From an uncultured Ruminococcus sp. (GTDB lineage: Bacteria > Bacillota > Clostridia > Lachnospirales > Lachnospiraceae), in the NCBI GenBank assembly GCA_900541505.1, contig UQKK01000014.1:1-64000 (forward strand): 64,000 nucleotides of DNA. Reading direction: 5' to 3'. Below, in pieces: positions 15,352 to 23,874 of the stretch. The position numbers and the translations under genes were made by a program. Under the pieces are notes generated by a model that worked only from the letters and a program-made list of their open reading frames with translations, was not told where the DNA came from and searched no databases. The stretch's first letter is position 1, and every line of letters starts with the position of its first letter.

Positions 15352-16521
15352 TTATTCGGATTTCAGTTTCAAAATCTGTACTGCCTCCGGCAGGATCAGC
15401 TTGCCGTCCACGCGTTCCTTTGCCACATAGCCGATCATGCCGTTGCCTGCAAACAGCTCACGCAGCTCAGAAAAGGAACGGCTGCCACGGTCACCGATGT
15501 TGTAGTAGCTGTAATCGCCAAAGGCGATGGCATCCGTAGGCGCGTAGGCAGAGGTGTGTACGGCATAGCCTAAAATCCTGTCCGGTTCGCCTGCCTGGTA
15601 GGACGGCTGCCAGATATAAGCTCCGTTGTTATCCTTCAACTTACGAAGGGCAGAAAGCGTCTGGTCATTCAGGATAAAGGCTGCGCTTTTACGGTAAGGA
15701 CGCTTGAGGGCATACACCAAGTCCAGCATATCGTCCGATTTGATTGCCGCCGTCAGGGTGCCTGCGATGGTGCCGCCGCCAGCCGCCGCAAACAGGCCAA
15801 GCGGCTTGCCCGTGCCGTCACCGTTTAAGAACGCATCCTCCTCGGCGTTACCCAGTGCCTTGCCGAACTGATCCAGGATATAACCTTCCAGATTGAAGGC
15901 ATTGTCATAGAGCAGTTCCTCCGTCACCTTGATGGCAACATGAAGCTTGTGTGCATCCAAGAGGATCTGGCTGAACGTAGCGTCCCCAAAGGTCAGTGCG
16001 CCGCCCTCCTCAATCCAGGCAGCCGCAGGCTTGATGGCTGCAATGTTAATCTTATGCTCTCCACTGGTGGTAATGGTCGTGGCCAGAGAACGCATGATGT
16101 TTTCCTCGGACAGGGTATCAATCAGGCGGCGGTCATATTCCTCCGGCACCAAATAACCGCCGTCAGCATCCACGCCCTCCTGCAATACGTTGTCCACCCG
16201 CTTGAAATTGGAGCGGAAGGCATCAAGCATGGCCCTACGGTATTCATCCGAAGCACGGCCCGTCTTTTTCTCCGCCTCGTGGCCCGCAGGCTTTGAGGTC
16301 AGCGGTGTGTTCACAGGCTTATTTAGCTCCGCCTCCATCTGCTCCTGACGTTCCAGACGGGCGATCTCTTTGCCAAGGTCATTGATCTCCTGCTCCATTC
16401 TGGTATAGGCGGCGTCATCCTCAGCGGTCAGGGTGCCTTTCTCAGTGCGATGAGAATCCAGAAATGCCTTTGCCGCATTCCATGCCTTGCTGCGTTTTTC
16501 TCTCAGTTCTAAAATAGTCAT
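15352..16521 (-). CDS. HK97-fold major capsid protein
   Basis: A 389-residue precursor. Residues 1-65 are a charged coiled-coil delta/scaffold domain (MTILELREKRSKAWNAAKAF). The HK97 fold begins near residue 110: DADGGYLVPEEYDRRLIDTL, E-loop/spine region LVYALKRPYRKSAAFILND, A-domain FGDYSYYNIGDRGSRSFSEL. The scaffold is probably removed by the ClpP-like protease encoded just upstream. RBS AAGGAGGA with ATG 16521. Confidence 0.96.
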   Translation of the reverse strand: MTILELREKRSKAWNAAKAFLDSHRTEKGTLTAEDDAAYTRMEQEINDLGKEIARLERQEQMEAELNKPVNTPLTSKPAGHEAEKKTGRASDEYRRAMLDAFRSNFKRVDNVLQEGVDADGGYLVPEEYDRRLIDTLSEENIMRSLATTITTSGEHKINIAAIKPAAAWIEEGGALTFGDATFSQILLDAHKLHVAIKVTEELLYDNAFNLEGYILDQFGKALGNAEEDAFLNGDGTGKPLGLFAAAGGGTIAGTLTAAIKSDDMLDLVYALKRPYRKSAAFILNDQTLSALRKLKDNNGAYIWQPSYQAGEPDRILGYAVHTSAYAPTDAIAFGDYSYYNIGDRGSRSFSELRELFAGNGMIGYVAKERVDGKLILPEAVQILKLKSE

Positions 16522-16535
16522 GATAAAAATCCTCC

Positions 16536-17291
16536 TTAAATGTGTTGTTTGATTACGTTAAGACGCTCCATGAGCGAATCTACACTGCGTTCCGTGCTTT
16601 CCGGCACGGCCGGTTTCTGCTGGATACGGCACTTCTTCGCGATCTTGTCCATCAACGAGTTGGTCACTGCCGCCTTGGAGTACATCATGGAAATCTGCGG
16701 CTGCCCGACATCCTCCGTTTCTCCCGGACGTTGCAGGATGCCATCGGCAAAGCCTAACTCCACTGCCTTGTTTGCATTCATCCAGCTTTCCGCATCCATG
16801 AGGTGCGACAGCTTGGCACGGCTCATGCCTGTTTTGATCTCATAGGCATTGATGATGGACTCTTTCACCTCGTCCAACATGGAAATGGCTTTCTGCATTT
16901 CCGCACTGTCGCCCCAGGCCATCGTTGCCGGATTGTGGATCATCATCATGGAAACAGGCGATACCAGCACCTTCGTTCCTGCCATTGCAATCACGGACGC
17001 AGCAGAGGCAGCGATGCCGTCAATCTTCACGGTCACGCTGCCTCTGTATTCCATAAGCATGTTATAGATTTGTGCGGCCGCCACGCAGTCGCCGCCGGGG
17101 CTGTTGATCCATACGGTAATGTCACCGCTACCGGATTCCAGCTCCTCCTTAAAAAGCTGTGGGGTGACGTCATCATCAAACCAGCTTTCCTCTGCGATGG
17201 TGCCGTTCAGGAACAGCGTCCTCTCCGGTGCCGATTTCCCCGTCTCCTGACTGGTCACCATCCGGGTCTTCCAATTCCAAAACTTCTTCAT
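16536..17291 (-). CDS. ClpP-like prohead protease
   Basis: About 251 residues, start MKKFWNWKTR at 17291 with RBS AAAGGAG. An S14 ClpP fold: INSPGGDCVAAAQIYNML, catalytic Ser in GIAASAASVIAMAG (about residue 107) and catalytic His in MMMIHNPATMAWG (about 132), with a later Asp region DAESWMNANKAVELGFADG. Phage ClpP-type proteases mature the capsid and cleave the scaffold. It overlaps the portal gene by about 116 bases, an unusually long overlap in a different frame. Confidence 0.94.
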   Translation of the reverse strand: MKKFWNWKTRMVTSQETGKSAPERTLFLNGTIAEESWFDDDVTPQLFKEELESGSGDITVWINSPGGDCVAAAQIYNMLMEYRGSVTVKIDGIAASAASVIAMAGTKVLVSPVSMMMIHNPATMAWGDSAEMQKAISMLDEVKESIINAYEIKTGMSRAKLSHLMDAESWMNANKAVELGFADGILQRPGETEDVGQPQISMMYSKAAVTNSLMDKIAKKCRIQQKPAVPESTERSVDSLMERLNVIKQHI

Positions 17292-18543
17292 TGGATTCTT
17301 TCTCCTTTCCGCCTGCTGCGAAAATTCCCGCATCCGCAAGCTTTGTCATATTGCCGTTAATCAGGTATAAATCTCCGCCGTCCTCGGCCGGAATGCGGTC
17401 CAGGTTTTCCAGTTCCCGGATGTCATTGGCCGACATCCATCCGTTCTGCCTGGCCGTGGCATAGCCGCTCATCCGGCTCTGGTAATCCCCACGCAGCAGG
17501 CCGTCCACATTGAACTTGATGAAATAGGAGGTCTTGTCCTCCTGTGGGAGCAGGGAACGGATCATGGACTGCTCCCATCTCACCAGCCAGGGTTCCAGCG
17601 TGTATTTCACAAATTCCAGTGACTGCTGCTCAATATTAGAAAAGCTCGACTTTTCCAGGTCACCTACCATATGGGGAGGGACTCGGAAAATCCGGGCGAT
17701 TTCATTGATCTGAAACTTTCTGGTCTCCAAAAACTGCGCCTGTTCCGGGGAGATGGAGATCGGCGTGTACTTCATGCCTTCCTCTAAAATCGCCACCTTG
17801 TTGGCGTTGTGGCTGCCGCCGAAGCCTTTATTCCAGCTTTCCCGGACACGCTCCGGGTCCTTGACAGTTCCCGGATATTCCAGAAGTCCGCCGGGGGTGG
17901 CTCCATTGGCAAAAAACTTAGCGCCATACTCCTCACAGGCAATCGCCATACCGATAGCGTTCTTTGCCATCGCAATCGGGGAGTATCCAACCAGCCCGTC
18001 AAATCCCAGGCCGGGAATGTGCAGCACATCTGTCGGCTTTAGGATGACTGTGCTGCCTTTCATGGTCGGCGCTTCATCTTTACTGGTCTGGTAGCTGTAA
18101 TACAGCTGTCCTTTTTCATCCCGGTCTACTGTCATGCGGTTGGGCATCAGGGGATAAAGCGCCACTACCTCGCCCTTGCCGTTGCGGATGATCTGCGAGT
18201 AGGCGTTCCCCCAGAGCAACAGATGCGTCATCAGTGTTTCCCGGAACACAAAGGAACTCATCTCCGGGTTTGGCTCATCATGGAGTAAAAAATACAGCGG
18301 ATGGTCAAGGGCTTTCTCCTTGCCGCCGCTGTCATTGTATTTGTAAAGATGAAGGGGCAGGCCCGCCACCGCTTCCGATAAGATACGGACACAGGAATAC
18401 ACCGCCGTCATCTGCATGGAGGAACGCTCCGTTACCGCCTTGCCAGAGGTGGACCCTCCAAAGAAAAAGCGGTAGGCCCCGCCTGCCGTGCTGTCCGTCA
18501 CAGGCTTATCCCTTGACCGAAATAAACCGCTTAATATGCCCAT
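17176..18543 (-). CDS. Phage portal protein, HK97 family
   Basis: About 455 residues, start MGILSGLFRSRDKP at 18543 after RBS AAGGGAG. Portal signatures: VYSCVRILSEAVAGLPLHLY, LLLWGNAYSQIIRNGKGEV, SFSNIEQQSLEFVKYTLEPW and WMSANDIRELENL. It forms the dodecameric DNA gate of the capsid and docks the terminase. The C-terminal 60 residues are acidic (EEVLELEDPDGDQSG) and overlap the protease gene. Confidence 0.95.
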   Translation of the reverse strand: MGILSGLFRSRDKPVTDSTAGGAYRFFFGGSTSGKAVTERSSMQMTAVYSCVRILSEAVAGLPLHLYKYNDSGGKEKALDHPLYFLLHDEPNPEMSSFVFRETLMTHLLLWGNAYSQIIRNGKGEVVALYPLMPNRMTVDRDEKGQLYYSYQTSKDEAPTMKGSTVILKPTDVLHIPGLGFDGLVGYSPIAMAKNAIGMAIACEEYGAKFFANGATPGGLLEYPGTVKDPERVRESWNKGFGGSHNANKVAILEEGMKYTPISISPEQAQFLETRKFQINEIARIFRVPPHMVGDLEKSSFSNIEQQSLEFVKYTLEPWLVRWEQSMIRSLLPQEDKTSYFIKFNVDGLLRGDYQSRMSGYATARQNGWMSANDIRELENLDRIPAEDGGDLYLINGNMTKLADAGIFAAGGKEKESNEEVLELEDPDGDQSGDGEIGTGEDAVPERHHRRGKLV

Positions 18544-18570
18544 ACATTCACACTCCCTTCTGAAAAAGGA

Positions 18571-18602
18571 CACAAGAAAAGCACCTATCCGAAAATAGAT
18601 GC
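18571..18602 (-). terminator. Hairpin ahead of the portal gene
   Basis: Minus-strand GCATCTAT-TTTCGG-ATAGGTGC stem followed by TTTTCTTGTG. It separates the small gene at 18627 from the portal gene. Confidence 0.55.
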
Positions 18603-18626
18603 TGACCTTTCTCTATGAAACAATTG

Positions 18627-18935
18627 TTATTTCTTCTGTTTCTTATACCGTTTGACCAGTTGGTCAAGCAGGATACCATCCTGAAAGCCGCCCCGGTAGT
18701 AAATTTCATTTTCCTGTGCCATGTTGCCTGTCATAGCGTCTACGCAGTTGTTCAGGATATTCTGTTGCTCATCATCCAGCAGGGACAGAATCCTGTCATA
18801 ATCATCAATGACTTTTTCAATCTGCATCCGCTCTTGCGCTGTAACCGGATGCTCCTTTGTATGCCGCCTAAAATACAGCGCCATACGTTCGTTCAAGATA
18901 AAGTCAAGAAATTCTGCTTCGGTTTCTTCTCTCAT
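18627..18935 (-). CDS. Small conserved phage/ICE protein (DUF6809-like)
   Basis: About 102 residues, start MREETEAEFLDFILNERM at 18935 with RBS AAAGGAGG. Helical, highly charged; the C-terminal NEIYYRGGFQDGILL motif recalls a family of small Firmicutes proteins annotated DUF6809 and resembles HYVRGFKNGARFML in the protein at 23358. No function known. It sits between terminase and portal genes. Confidence 0.6.
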   Translation of the reverse strand: MREETEAEFLDFILNERMALYFRRHTKEHPVTAQERMQIEKVIDDYDRILSLLDDEQQNILNNCVDAMTGNMAQENEIYYRGGFQDGILLDQLVKRYKKQKK

Positions 18936-19040
18936 ATTCACCGCCTCCTTTGCCTAACAGCATAAAGGAAGTAGGGAAAAACAGCCATACCACGAATCAC
19001 CAAATTTTTCTGCTACAGACTGGTACAATACAACAAGGCC

Positions 19041-20642
19041 TCAGATGAACAGGATGCCACGCTCATCATACACAGAGGCACCACTGTCTACCCCACAGCG
19101 AATGGCTCTGTCCAGCCCCATGATGGTTGCCACAGCGCCGTCAATCTTCTCCGTGGATTTTTCTTTATCGGCTTTAATGTTCCCGGCCGGGTCGGTACGG
19201 ATGAAGATGTTATCCATCATCCACCTGAGAACCGGATGCCCGCCGTGGGCGAGTTTCTGTTCCAGTGTCAGCTTCATCAGCTCTTTGGTCGGCGGAGACA
19301 TATCCTTAAAGCCCTGCCCGAAAGGGACTACCGTAAATCCCATGCCTTCCAGGTTCTGCACCATCTGCACCGCGCCCCAGCGGTCAAAGGCAATCTCCCG
19401 GATGTTATATTTTTCTCCGAGCCTTTCAATGAACTTCTCAATGTAGCCGTAATGCACCACATTTCCTTCTGTGGTCTGCAGATACCCCTGCCGCTCCCAA
19501 ATATCATAGGGTACATGGTCACGGCGGACGCGCAGGTCCAGAGTTTCCTCCGGTATCCAGAAGTAAGGAAGAATGCTGTATTTATCTTCCTCACCCAGTG
19601 GAGGGAATACCAGCACAAAGGCTGTGATGTCCGTGGTAGAGGAAAGGTCAAGACCGCCGTAGCAGACGCGCCCTTCCAGATCTTCCTCCGATACGGCAAA
19701 TGCACATTTATCCCACTTATCCATCGGCATCCAGCGCACCGCTTGTTTGACCCATTGATTGAGCCGCAGCTGCCGGAAGGAATTTTCCTCGCCCGGATTT
19801 TCCTTTGCGGATTCACAGGCCGCCTTGACCTTATCCATCTCCACGGTAATCCCCAGGGAGGGATTGGCTTTTTTCCACACTTTCGGGTCTGTCCAATCGT
19901 CCGCTTCATCTGCACCATATATCACTGGGTAAAAGGTAGTATCGTGCTTTCTGCCCTCCAGAATATCCTTTGCTTTCTGGTGCGTCTCATAGCAGATACT
20001 GTTGGTGTCCGTTCCGGCTGTGGTAATCAGGAAATACAGCGGCTGCATACGGGCATCGCCGGAACCCTTTGTCATAACATCAAACAGCTTTCGGTTCGGC
20101 TGGGTATGCAGCTCGTCAAAGACCACACCGTGGATATTAAAACCATGCTTGCTGTATGCTTCCGCCGACAACACCTGATAGAAGCTGTTAGTGGGCTGAT
20201 AAATGATCCGCTTTTGGGAGGCCAGGATTTTCACGCGCTTGGAAAGAGCCGGACACATCCGCACCATATCGGCCGCAACATCAAAGACGATAGTGGCCTG
20301 CTGGCGGTCAGCGGCGCAACCATACACCTCGGCACGTTCCTCCCCATCCCCGCAGGTCAGAAGGAGGGCCACCGCAGCCGCCAGTTCTGACTTGCCCATC
20401 TTCTTGGGTATCTCAATATAAGCGGTATTGAACTGTCGGTATCCGTTTGGTTTCAGTGTGCCAAACACATCCCGGATGATCTGTTCCTGCCAGTCGATCA
20501 GTTCAAAGGGCTTTCCCGCCCAGGTGCCTTTGGTATGGCACAGGCTCTCGATAAAGGCAACAGCAAAATCCGCCGCATCCTTATCGTACACAGAGTTCTT
20601 TGCCTTGAATTTTGTTGATCTGTATCTTTTCAGTTTTCGCAA
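19041..20642 (-). CDS. terL: Terminase large subunit
   Basis: A 533-residue packaging motor. ATPase: YIEIPKKMGKSELAAAVALL (Walker A, about residue 100) and GVVFDELHTQPNRK (Walker B). Nuclease: YGGLDLSSTTDITAFV (first Asp, about 320) and EKIDGAVATIMGLDRAIR (last Asp, about 505). Translation starts at TTG 20642, justified by a perfect AAGGAGGTGA six bases away. The partner small subunit is 5.6 kb away at 26222, an unusual separation filled with accessory genes. Confidence 0.96.
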   Translation of the reverse strand: MRKLKRYRSTKFKAKNSVYDKDAADFAVAFIESLCHTKGTWAGKPFELIDWQEQIIRDVFGTLKPNGYRQFNTAYIEIPKKMGKSELAAAVALLLTCGDGEERAEVYGCAADRQQATIVFDVAADMVRMCPALSKRVKILASQKRIIYQPTNSFYQVLSAEAYSKHGFNIHGVVFDELHTQPNRKLFDVMTKGSGDARMQPLYFLITTAGTDTNSICYETHQKAKDILEGRKHDTTFYPVIYGADEADDWTDPKVWKKANPSLGITVEMDKVKAACESAKENPGEENSFRQLRLNQWVKQAVRWMPMDKWDKCAFAVSEEDLEGRVCYGGLDLSSTTDITAFVLVFPPLGEEDKYSILPYFWIPEETLDLRVRRDHVPYDIWERQGYLQTTEGNVVHYGYIEKFIERLGEKYNIREIAFDRWGAVQMVQNLEGMGFTVVPFGQGFKDMSPPTKELMKLTLEQKLAHGGHPVLRWMMDNIFIRTDPAGNIKADKEKSTEKIDGAVATIMGLDRAIRCGVDSGASVYDERGILFI

Positions 20643-20667
20643 GTGCCGTCACCTCCTTCAAAAAAAG

Positions 20668-20694
20668 GCATAAAAATAACCGCATCTCTGCGGC
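20668..20694 (-). terminator. Terminator before the terminase gene
   Basis: Minus-strand CCGCA-GAGA-TGCGG stem followed by TTATTTTTATG. It follows the small gene at 20757 and precedes terL. Confidence 0.65.
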
Positions 20695-20756
20695 TTATCG
20701 GTAACAAGACACAGAGCCGTCTGGCCCTGTTCCTGAAATTTTCAGTGATAAAATTC

Positions 20757-20999
20757 TTAGTTATGTTCGTACATCAAAATGGCGAGTGCCCGTTCCGCTT
20801 CCCTGGTCTGCGGTGCAATATCTAGTCCTCTGTCGTAATTGTAGACGATTTTTCCGTCCTGCTTCAGCATCAGCTTGGAAATCCTGCCGCCGTCAATACC
20901 AAACGCTTCGCTTGGTTCATCAAAATGTTTGTACCAGTAATGCACTGCCGTGTATTTTCCGTCTTCGCCCATAACTCCAATTGTTCCTTCGCGCCACAT
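20757..20999 (-). CDS. Small conserved hypothetical protein
   Basis: About 80 residues, start MWREGTIGVMGEDGKYTAVH at 20999, nine bases after AGGAGG (the ATG at 21008 abuts the SD). Contains VHYWYKHFDEPSEAFGIDGG and IVYNYDRGLDIAP. Found with the next gene in a minus-strand accessory block. It resembles small proteins carried by Lachnospiraceae phages and ICEs; no function is visible. Confidence 0.6.
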   Translation of the reverse strand: MWREGTIGVMGEDGKYTAVHYWYKHFDEPSEAFGIDGGRISKLMLKQDGKIVYNYDRGLDIAPQTREAERALAILMYEHN

Positions 21000-21013
21000 C
21001 ACCCTCATCCTCC

Positions 21014-21367
21014 TTATAAATTCATCCGGATTGCCGGAATAATCTGGTTTTTGCCTGTGAGGTAATCGGTGTATCTTGCTTTTACCTCGGTAAGTCCCGC
21101 CATCCGACAGTCTCGCTTTTCAAACTCTGCAAGGGTTGCGATGAGGCTTGAGAAAGTGCTTGAAATCGTGAACTCCTTGATTCCGTATGTTTTGCAATTT
21201 TCGATGATTGGGGCAATATCATAATCCCAAATCACATCGTCCAGGTTAATGGTGTCGTTTCCGGCTTCCTGACTGTTTTTATAAGCCCGGTAAAGGGTGC
21301 TGTTGATCCCCTGCTCCTCAAAAGTCTTGGTGCAGTCTGCGTTTTCAAATGCTTCAATCTTCTTCAT
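21014..21367 (-). CDS. Conserved hypothetical protein (DUF7698-like)
   Basis: A 117-residue protein starting MKKIEAFENADCTKTF with RBS GGAGGAAA. Motifs DVIWDYDIAPIIENCKTYGI and EFTISSTFSSLIATLAEFEK mark a family common in clostridial mobile elements, recalled as DUF7698. Copy B of the conserved promoter element lies directly upstream, so this gene starts a transcription unit with 20757. Confidence 0.65.
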   Translation of the reverse strand: MKKIEAFENADCTKTFEEQGINSTLYRAYKNSQEAGNDTINLDDVIWDYDIAPIIENCKTYGIKEFTISSTFSSLIATLAEFEKRDCRMAGLTEVKARYTDYLTGKNQIIPAIRMNL

Positions 21368-21406
21368 GGCGGTTTCCTCCTAAAATGTGGTTGTGTGTTT
21401 TCCCTT

Positions 21407-21452
21407 CCGGTAGGTACATATTCGCTCTAAAACCACATAATAGCAAGTCAAT
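21407..21452 (-). promoter_or_regulatory. Conserved promoter-like repeat, copy B
   Basis: Minus-strand TTGCTA (21441-21446), then 19 bases including TTTTAGAGCGA, then ATATGT. Same layout as copies A, C and D. A second TTGACT overlaps four bases upstream. Drives the gene at 21014-21367. Confidence 0.6.
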
Positions 21453-21497
21453 TCAAAGCATATACTGCACAAATATCTGTGGCAAAAACTGTGTATC

Positions 21498-21707
21498 TTA
21501 TAAGCGGTTCCCGGCGCATCTGTGGATGGTTTTGAGGATTTCCTCCTGCTCGGATTCCTCCACTCCGATGCTTTTAAGCGCCTCTCTTGTCCCGCAGTCG
21601 GGGCAGATGAGCGTTTTGTTGTCTGCTCTGGAAAGTGCAGGCGCACCGTGATAGGCTTTCCCGCAGCACGGGCAGATTTTTATTCTGGTATTTGCTTCAA
21701 TCTTCAT
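21498..21707 (-). CDS. Small zinc-ribbon protein
   Basis: About 69 residues, start MKIEANTRIKICPCCGKAYH at 21707 with RBS GGAGGAAC. Two CxxC pairs (CPCCGK, CPDCGTRE) separated by about 25 residues form a zinc ribbon; the C-terminus is helical (EESEQEEILKTIHR). It overlaps the end of the gamma-glutamylcyclotransferase gene, so the two are coupled. A DNA/RNA-binding or adaptor role is possible. Confidence 0.7.
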   Translation of the reverse strand: MKIEANTRIKICPCCGKAYHGAPALSRADNKTLICPDCGTREALKSIGVEESEQEEILKTIHRCAGNRL

Positions 21708-22167
21708 GGCAGTTCCTCCTGCTGTTTGCAATCGCATTGTATAAAAGTTTCTCGTCAAATCCAAAGCTACCATATCCCTCCAGGCAGGTGCGGATATAAA
21801 AGCTGCTCGGCATTCCAAGCGGCCTGTCCTCGTGCATGATGTACACAAAGGTGTCTCGGCTTCGCACCGTACCGGATTTGATTCCCCGGATGGGCAGTTT
21901 CATCTCCGCCTTATAGTAAAAAGTGGGGAAGCCCTCGTAGCGGTCAAGAGCCGCCTCATCCTCAGCCGTTACCGACCAGACTGCCACAGGAACCATTGCA
22001 CCGGCCTTTGGCTCGATGGTAAGGTATGAGCCTGTCAGACTGCCCTTGAAAAGCAGCTCATAATCCGGAATCTCCGCTGTTCCGATGATTCGTGCCGATG
22101 GGCACCGCATCCGCATCTGCCGGATGTTAAGGTTGCTGCCATAGGCGATGTAATATCTTTTTTTCAT
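21697..22167 (-). CDS. Gamma-glutamylcyclotransferase-fold protein (GGCT/AIG2-like)
   Basis: About 156 residues, start MKKRYYIAYGSNLNIRQM at 22167 (an in-frame ATG four codons upstream is the alternative). YIAYGSNL is the phosphate/substrate loop, and ALDRYEGFPTFY carries the conserved acidic residue of GGCT enzymes, which release 5-oxoproline from gamma-glutamyl amines. It follows the amidoligase gene across a highly structured spacer. Linked amidoligase and GGCT-like genes were described by comparative genomics in phages and mobile elements, where one adds and the other removes gamma-glutamyl-type linkages. The substrate here is unknown. Confidence 0.85.
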   Translation of the reverse strand: MKKRYYIAYGSNLNIRQMRMRCPSARIIGTAEIPDYELLFKGSLTGSYLTIEPKAGAMVPVAVWSVTAEDEAALDRYEGFPTFYYKAEMKLPIRGIKSGTVRSRDTFVYIMHEDRPLGMPSSFYIRTCLEGYGSFGFDEKLLYNAIANSRRNCHED

Positions 22168-22202
22168 AATGGTATCCATCCTTTCCGAAGGGATCACCCT
22201 TC

Positions 22203-22258
22203 TGCCACCTTAAGACCGCCAAAGCGGTCGGGGTAAGGTGGCAGGAGGCTAACTCCTG
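22203..22258 (-). promoter_or_regulatory. Two adjacent strong stem-loops between amidoligase and GGCT genes
   Basis: 22203-22243 forms TGCCACCTTA...TAAGGTGGCA enclosing a second perfect stem GACCGC/GCGGTC. 22242-22258 forms CAGGAG-GCTAA-CTCCTG. No T-tract follows on either strand, so these look like RNA structures within one transcript (processing, stability or translation control), not a terminator. Confidence 0.55.
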
Positions 22259-22266
22259 CGTGTCCT

Positions 22267-23214
22267 TCAAGCGGCTCTGCCATTACGGAAGGCGGTATCT
22301 CCTGCCAGCCGCTTGGTAAGGGTTTCCCTTGCAGTTGCAAATTCCTCACCGATGAATCCAAGCCGGAGGAGCCAGGTTCTCATGGCGTACTTTGGATTTT
22401 CATTCTGCTGCGGTTTCGGGCTTGCAGTGCGCACCGTCTTTGCCATTTGGCTCAGTGCAAGGCAAAGCTGAATGTAGCTTTTTAATTGCCCTGCGTGAAG
22501 TCCGTTCCGTTTTCCATCTGCGGGGGCATCGAATTGAAAAAGTCTGAATTCAATCGTTCCCTTGGTAAAAGTCGCATGGTAGTTGAGCATATGGTATCGG
22601 CTGTCATTGTAATGATGGTCTCTGCCGTAATCCGCTCCGTTGGAGTTGTACCAAATGTCTGCAAGTGCCGCCATCATCTTTGGCTTTTTCTTGTTGACCT
22701 GCTCTAAAAACCTTGGGTCAACCGTTCTGCAGTAGCGATGCATTCTGCCTCGGTCAAGGTCAAGGGCATCGGCTATGAGGCTTTCGTGGCTTGCCATGAT
22801 ATTTGCAAGGTTTCTCATGGTCTGTGGGGTGTGTCCGTTTGCCCCGATATGGATGTGAACTCCGCACCCTCTTGTGGCATCGCTCTTTGCTCCTGCATGG
22901 CGAAGTTTTCGGATAAATTCCTGCAAAACCTCAAAGTCTGCGTAGTGAAGAATCGGTGTGACCAGTTCACACTTTTCGCTGTCCGGCCCCACGATGCTGA
23001 CATCCTTTTGGAATTTCCATTCCCTGCCGTCTGCATCCCAGGCTGACCAGGTTTGGTAGCCGTTCCTTCTGGCTGTGTCCTTATATCTTCCGGTTCCAAA
23101 AAATTCAGCGGCAATCTTTGCTGCCTTTTCCCTGCTGATGCTGTTCATCTCCACCTCAACTCCGATGGTCTGCTTTTTCATTTCCTCAATCTGTCTTGCG
23201 ATTCTTTCGTTCAT
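22267..23214 (-). CDS. Putative amidoligase (amidoligase_2 family)
   Basis: A 315-residue glutamine-synthetase-fold COOH-NH2 ligase. IGVEVEMN near residue 18 supplies metal-binding acids, CGVHIHIG (about 117-124) is the family signature, and GTIEFRLFQF (about 222) is the conserved E-x-R strand. Amidoligases join carboxyl and amino groups using ATP, probably modifying a peptide or small molecule. The last 50 residues (KYAMRTWLLRLGFIGEEF...AFRNG) match the C-terminus of the protein at 23858. RBS GGAGGTAC, preceded by promoter copy C. Phage amidoligases have no established substrate. Confidence 0.85.
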   Translation of the reverse strand: MNERIARQIEEMKKQTIGVEVEMNSISREKAAKIAAEFFGTGRYKDTARRNGYQTWSAWDADGREWKFQKDVSIVGPDSEKCELVTPILHYADFEVLQEFIRKLRHAGAKSDATRGCGVHIHIGANGHTPQTMRNLANIMASHESLIADALDLDRGRMHRYCRTVDPRFLEQVNKKKPKMMAALADIWYNSNGADYGRDHHYNDSRYHMLNYHATFTKGTIEFRLFQFDAPADGKRNGLHAGQLKSYIQLCLALSQMAKTVRTASPKPQQNENPKYAMRTWLLRLGFIGEEFATARETLTKRLAGDTAFRNGRAA

Positions 23215-23251
23215 GGTATGTACCTCCGTTTTTTGTTTGGTGTATTTCCTT

Positions 23252-23291
23252 TCGGTAGTACATATATCACTCTAAAGAGACATAATAGCAA
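23252..23291 (-). promoter_or_regulatory. Conserved promoter-like repeat, copy C
   Basis: Minus-strand TTGCTA (23286-23291), 19-base spacer with TTTAGAGTGA, TATATG (23261-23266), then GTACTACCGAAAGG. Drives the amidoligase gene. Confidence 0.65.
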
Positions 23292-23357
23292 GAGAATTAT
23301 GGGCATAAACTGCACAATGTTTCGGAATGGTATTTGTGTGTATTATGGCTGTATATT

Positions 23358-23648
23358 CTACTGTGAACGGGCATTTCCGCTCTCCTCATCCAAAATGGCA
23401 AGCATGAATCTGGCTCCGTTTTTGAAGCCCCGGACATAGTGATCCAGCGTAGAAATGGAATTGACCTCCATCTGTGCCTTTACCAGCCGTTTCAAAGCCG
23501 CAAGACTCTCACCCTCCAGTCTGGCGTTTAAAAATTCCTCTGCCTCCGCCGTTTCTTCCATAGCCTTCTGCAGGTTCGCTGGCTGTGAAACATCTGGTTC
23601 GTTTGGTACGATATTTCCGAAATAAAACTCCTCGATCATGTTACGCAT
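23358..23648 (-). CDS. Small conserved protein (DUF6809-like)
   Basis: About 96 residues, start MRNMIEEFYFGNIVPNE at 23648 behind AGGTGG. The opening IEEFYFGNI and the C-terminal LDHYVRGFKNGARFMLAILD fit the DUF6809-type family. It overlaps the stop of the upstream DUF4314 gene. Function unknown. The protein at 18627 is a distant relative. Confidence 0.65.
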   Translation of the reverse strand: MRNMIEEFYFGNIVPNEPDVSQPANLQKAMEETAEAEEFLNARLEGESLAALKRLVKAQMEVNSISTLDHYVRGFKNGARFMLAILDEESGNARSQ

Positions 23649-23874
23649 CTTTTTTTCCCACCTTCCTGCACTGATCCTCTCCATAAACCACATTCAGGTG
23701 TGACCCGTTATCCCACTGCACCAGGATGGAGGCGGTATCGTCCACCCCAGTCACCGTGCCGAGGGTGCCAACCTGCGGGGCCTGTGCATCTTCCATTCGC
23801 ACAAGCTCCACCCGTGTTCCCGCAGGGTAATCCCTGCGGACCTGTTCGAGAATCTTGCTATTCGGAAACCGCAT
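23641..23874 (-). CDS. DUF4314 protein
   Basis: About 77 residues, start MRFPNSKILEQVRRDYPAG at 23874 after AAAGGGGG. The SH3-like stretch GTRVELVRMEDAQAPQVGT-LGTV and ILVQWDNGSHLNVVYGED is the DUF4314 signature, a small beta-barrel found across clostridial phages and conjugative elements. Its 5' end overlaps the 'virulence protein' gene, indicating coupled expression. No enzymatic role is evident. Confidence 0.8.
   Translation of the reverse strand: MRFPNSKILEQVRRDYPAGTRVELVRMEDAQAPQVGTLGTVTGVDDTASILVQWDNGSHLNVVYGEDQCRKVGKKDA

Noticed and set aside
19236..20390. 384-codon plus-strand frame opposite terL
   Set aside because: Antisense shadow of the terminase gene, whose catalytic motifs are complete.
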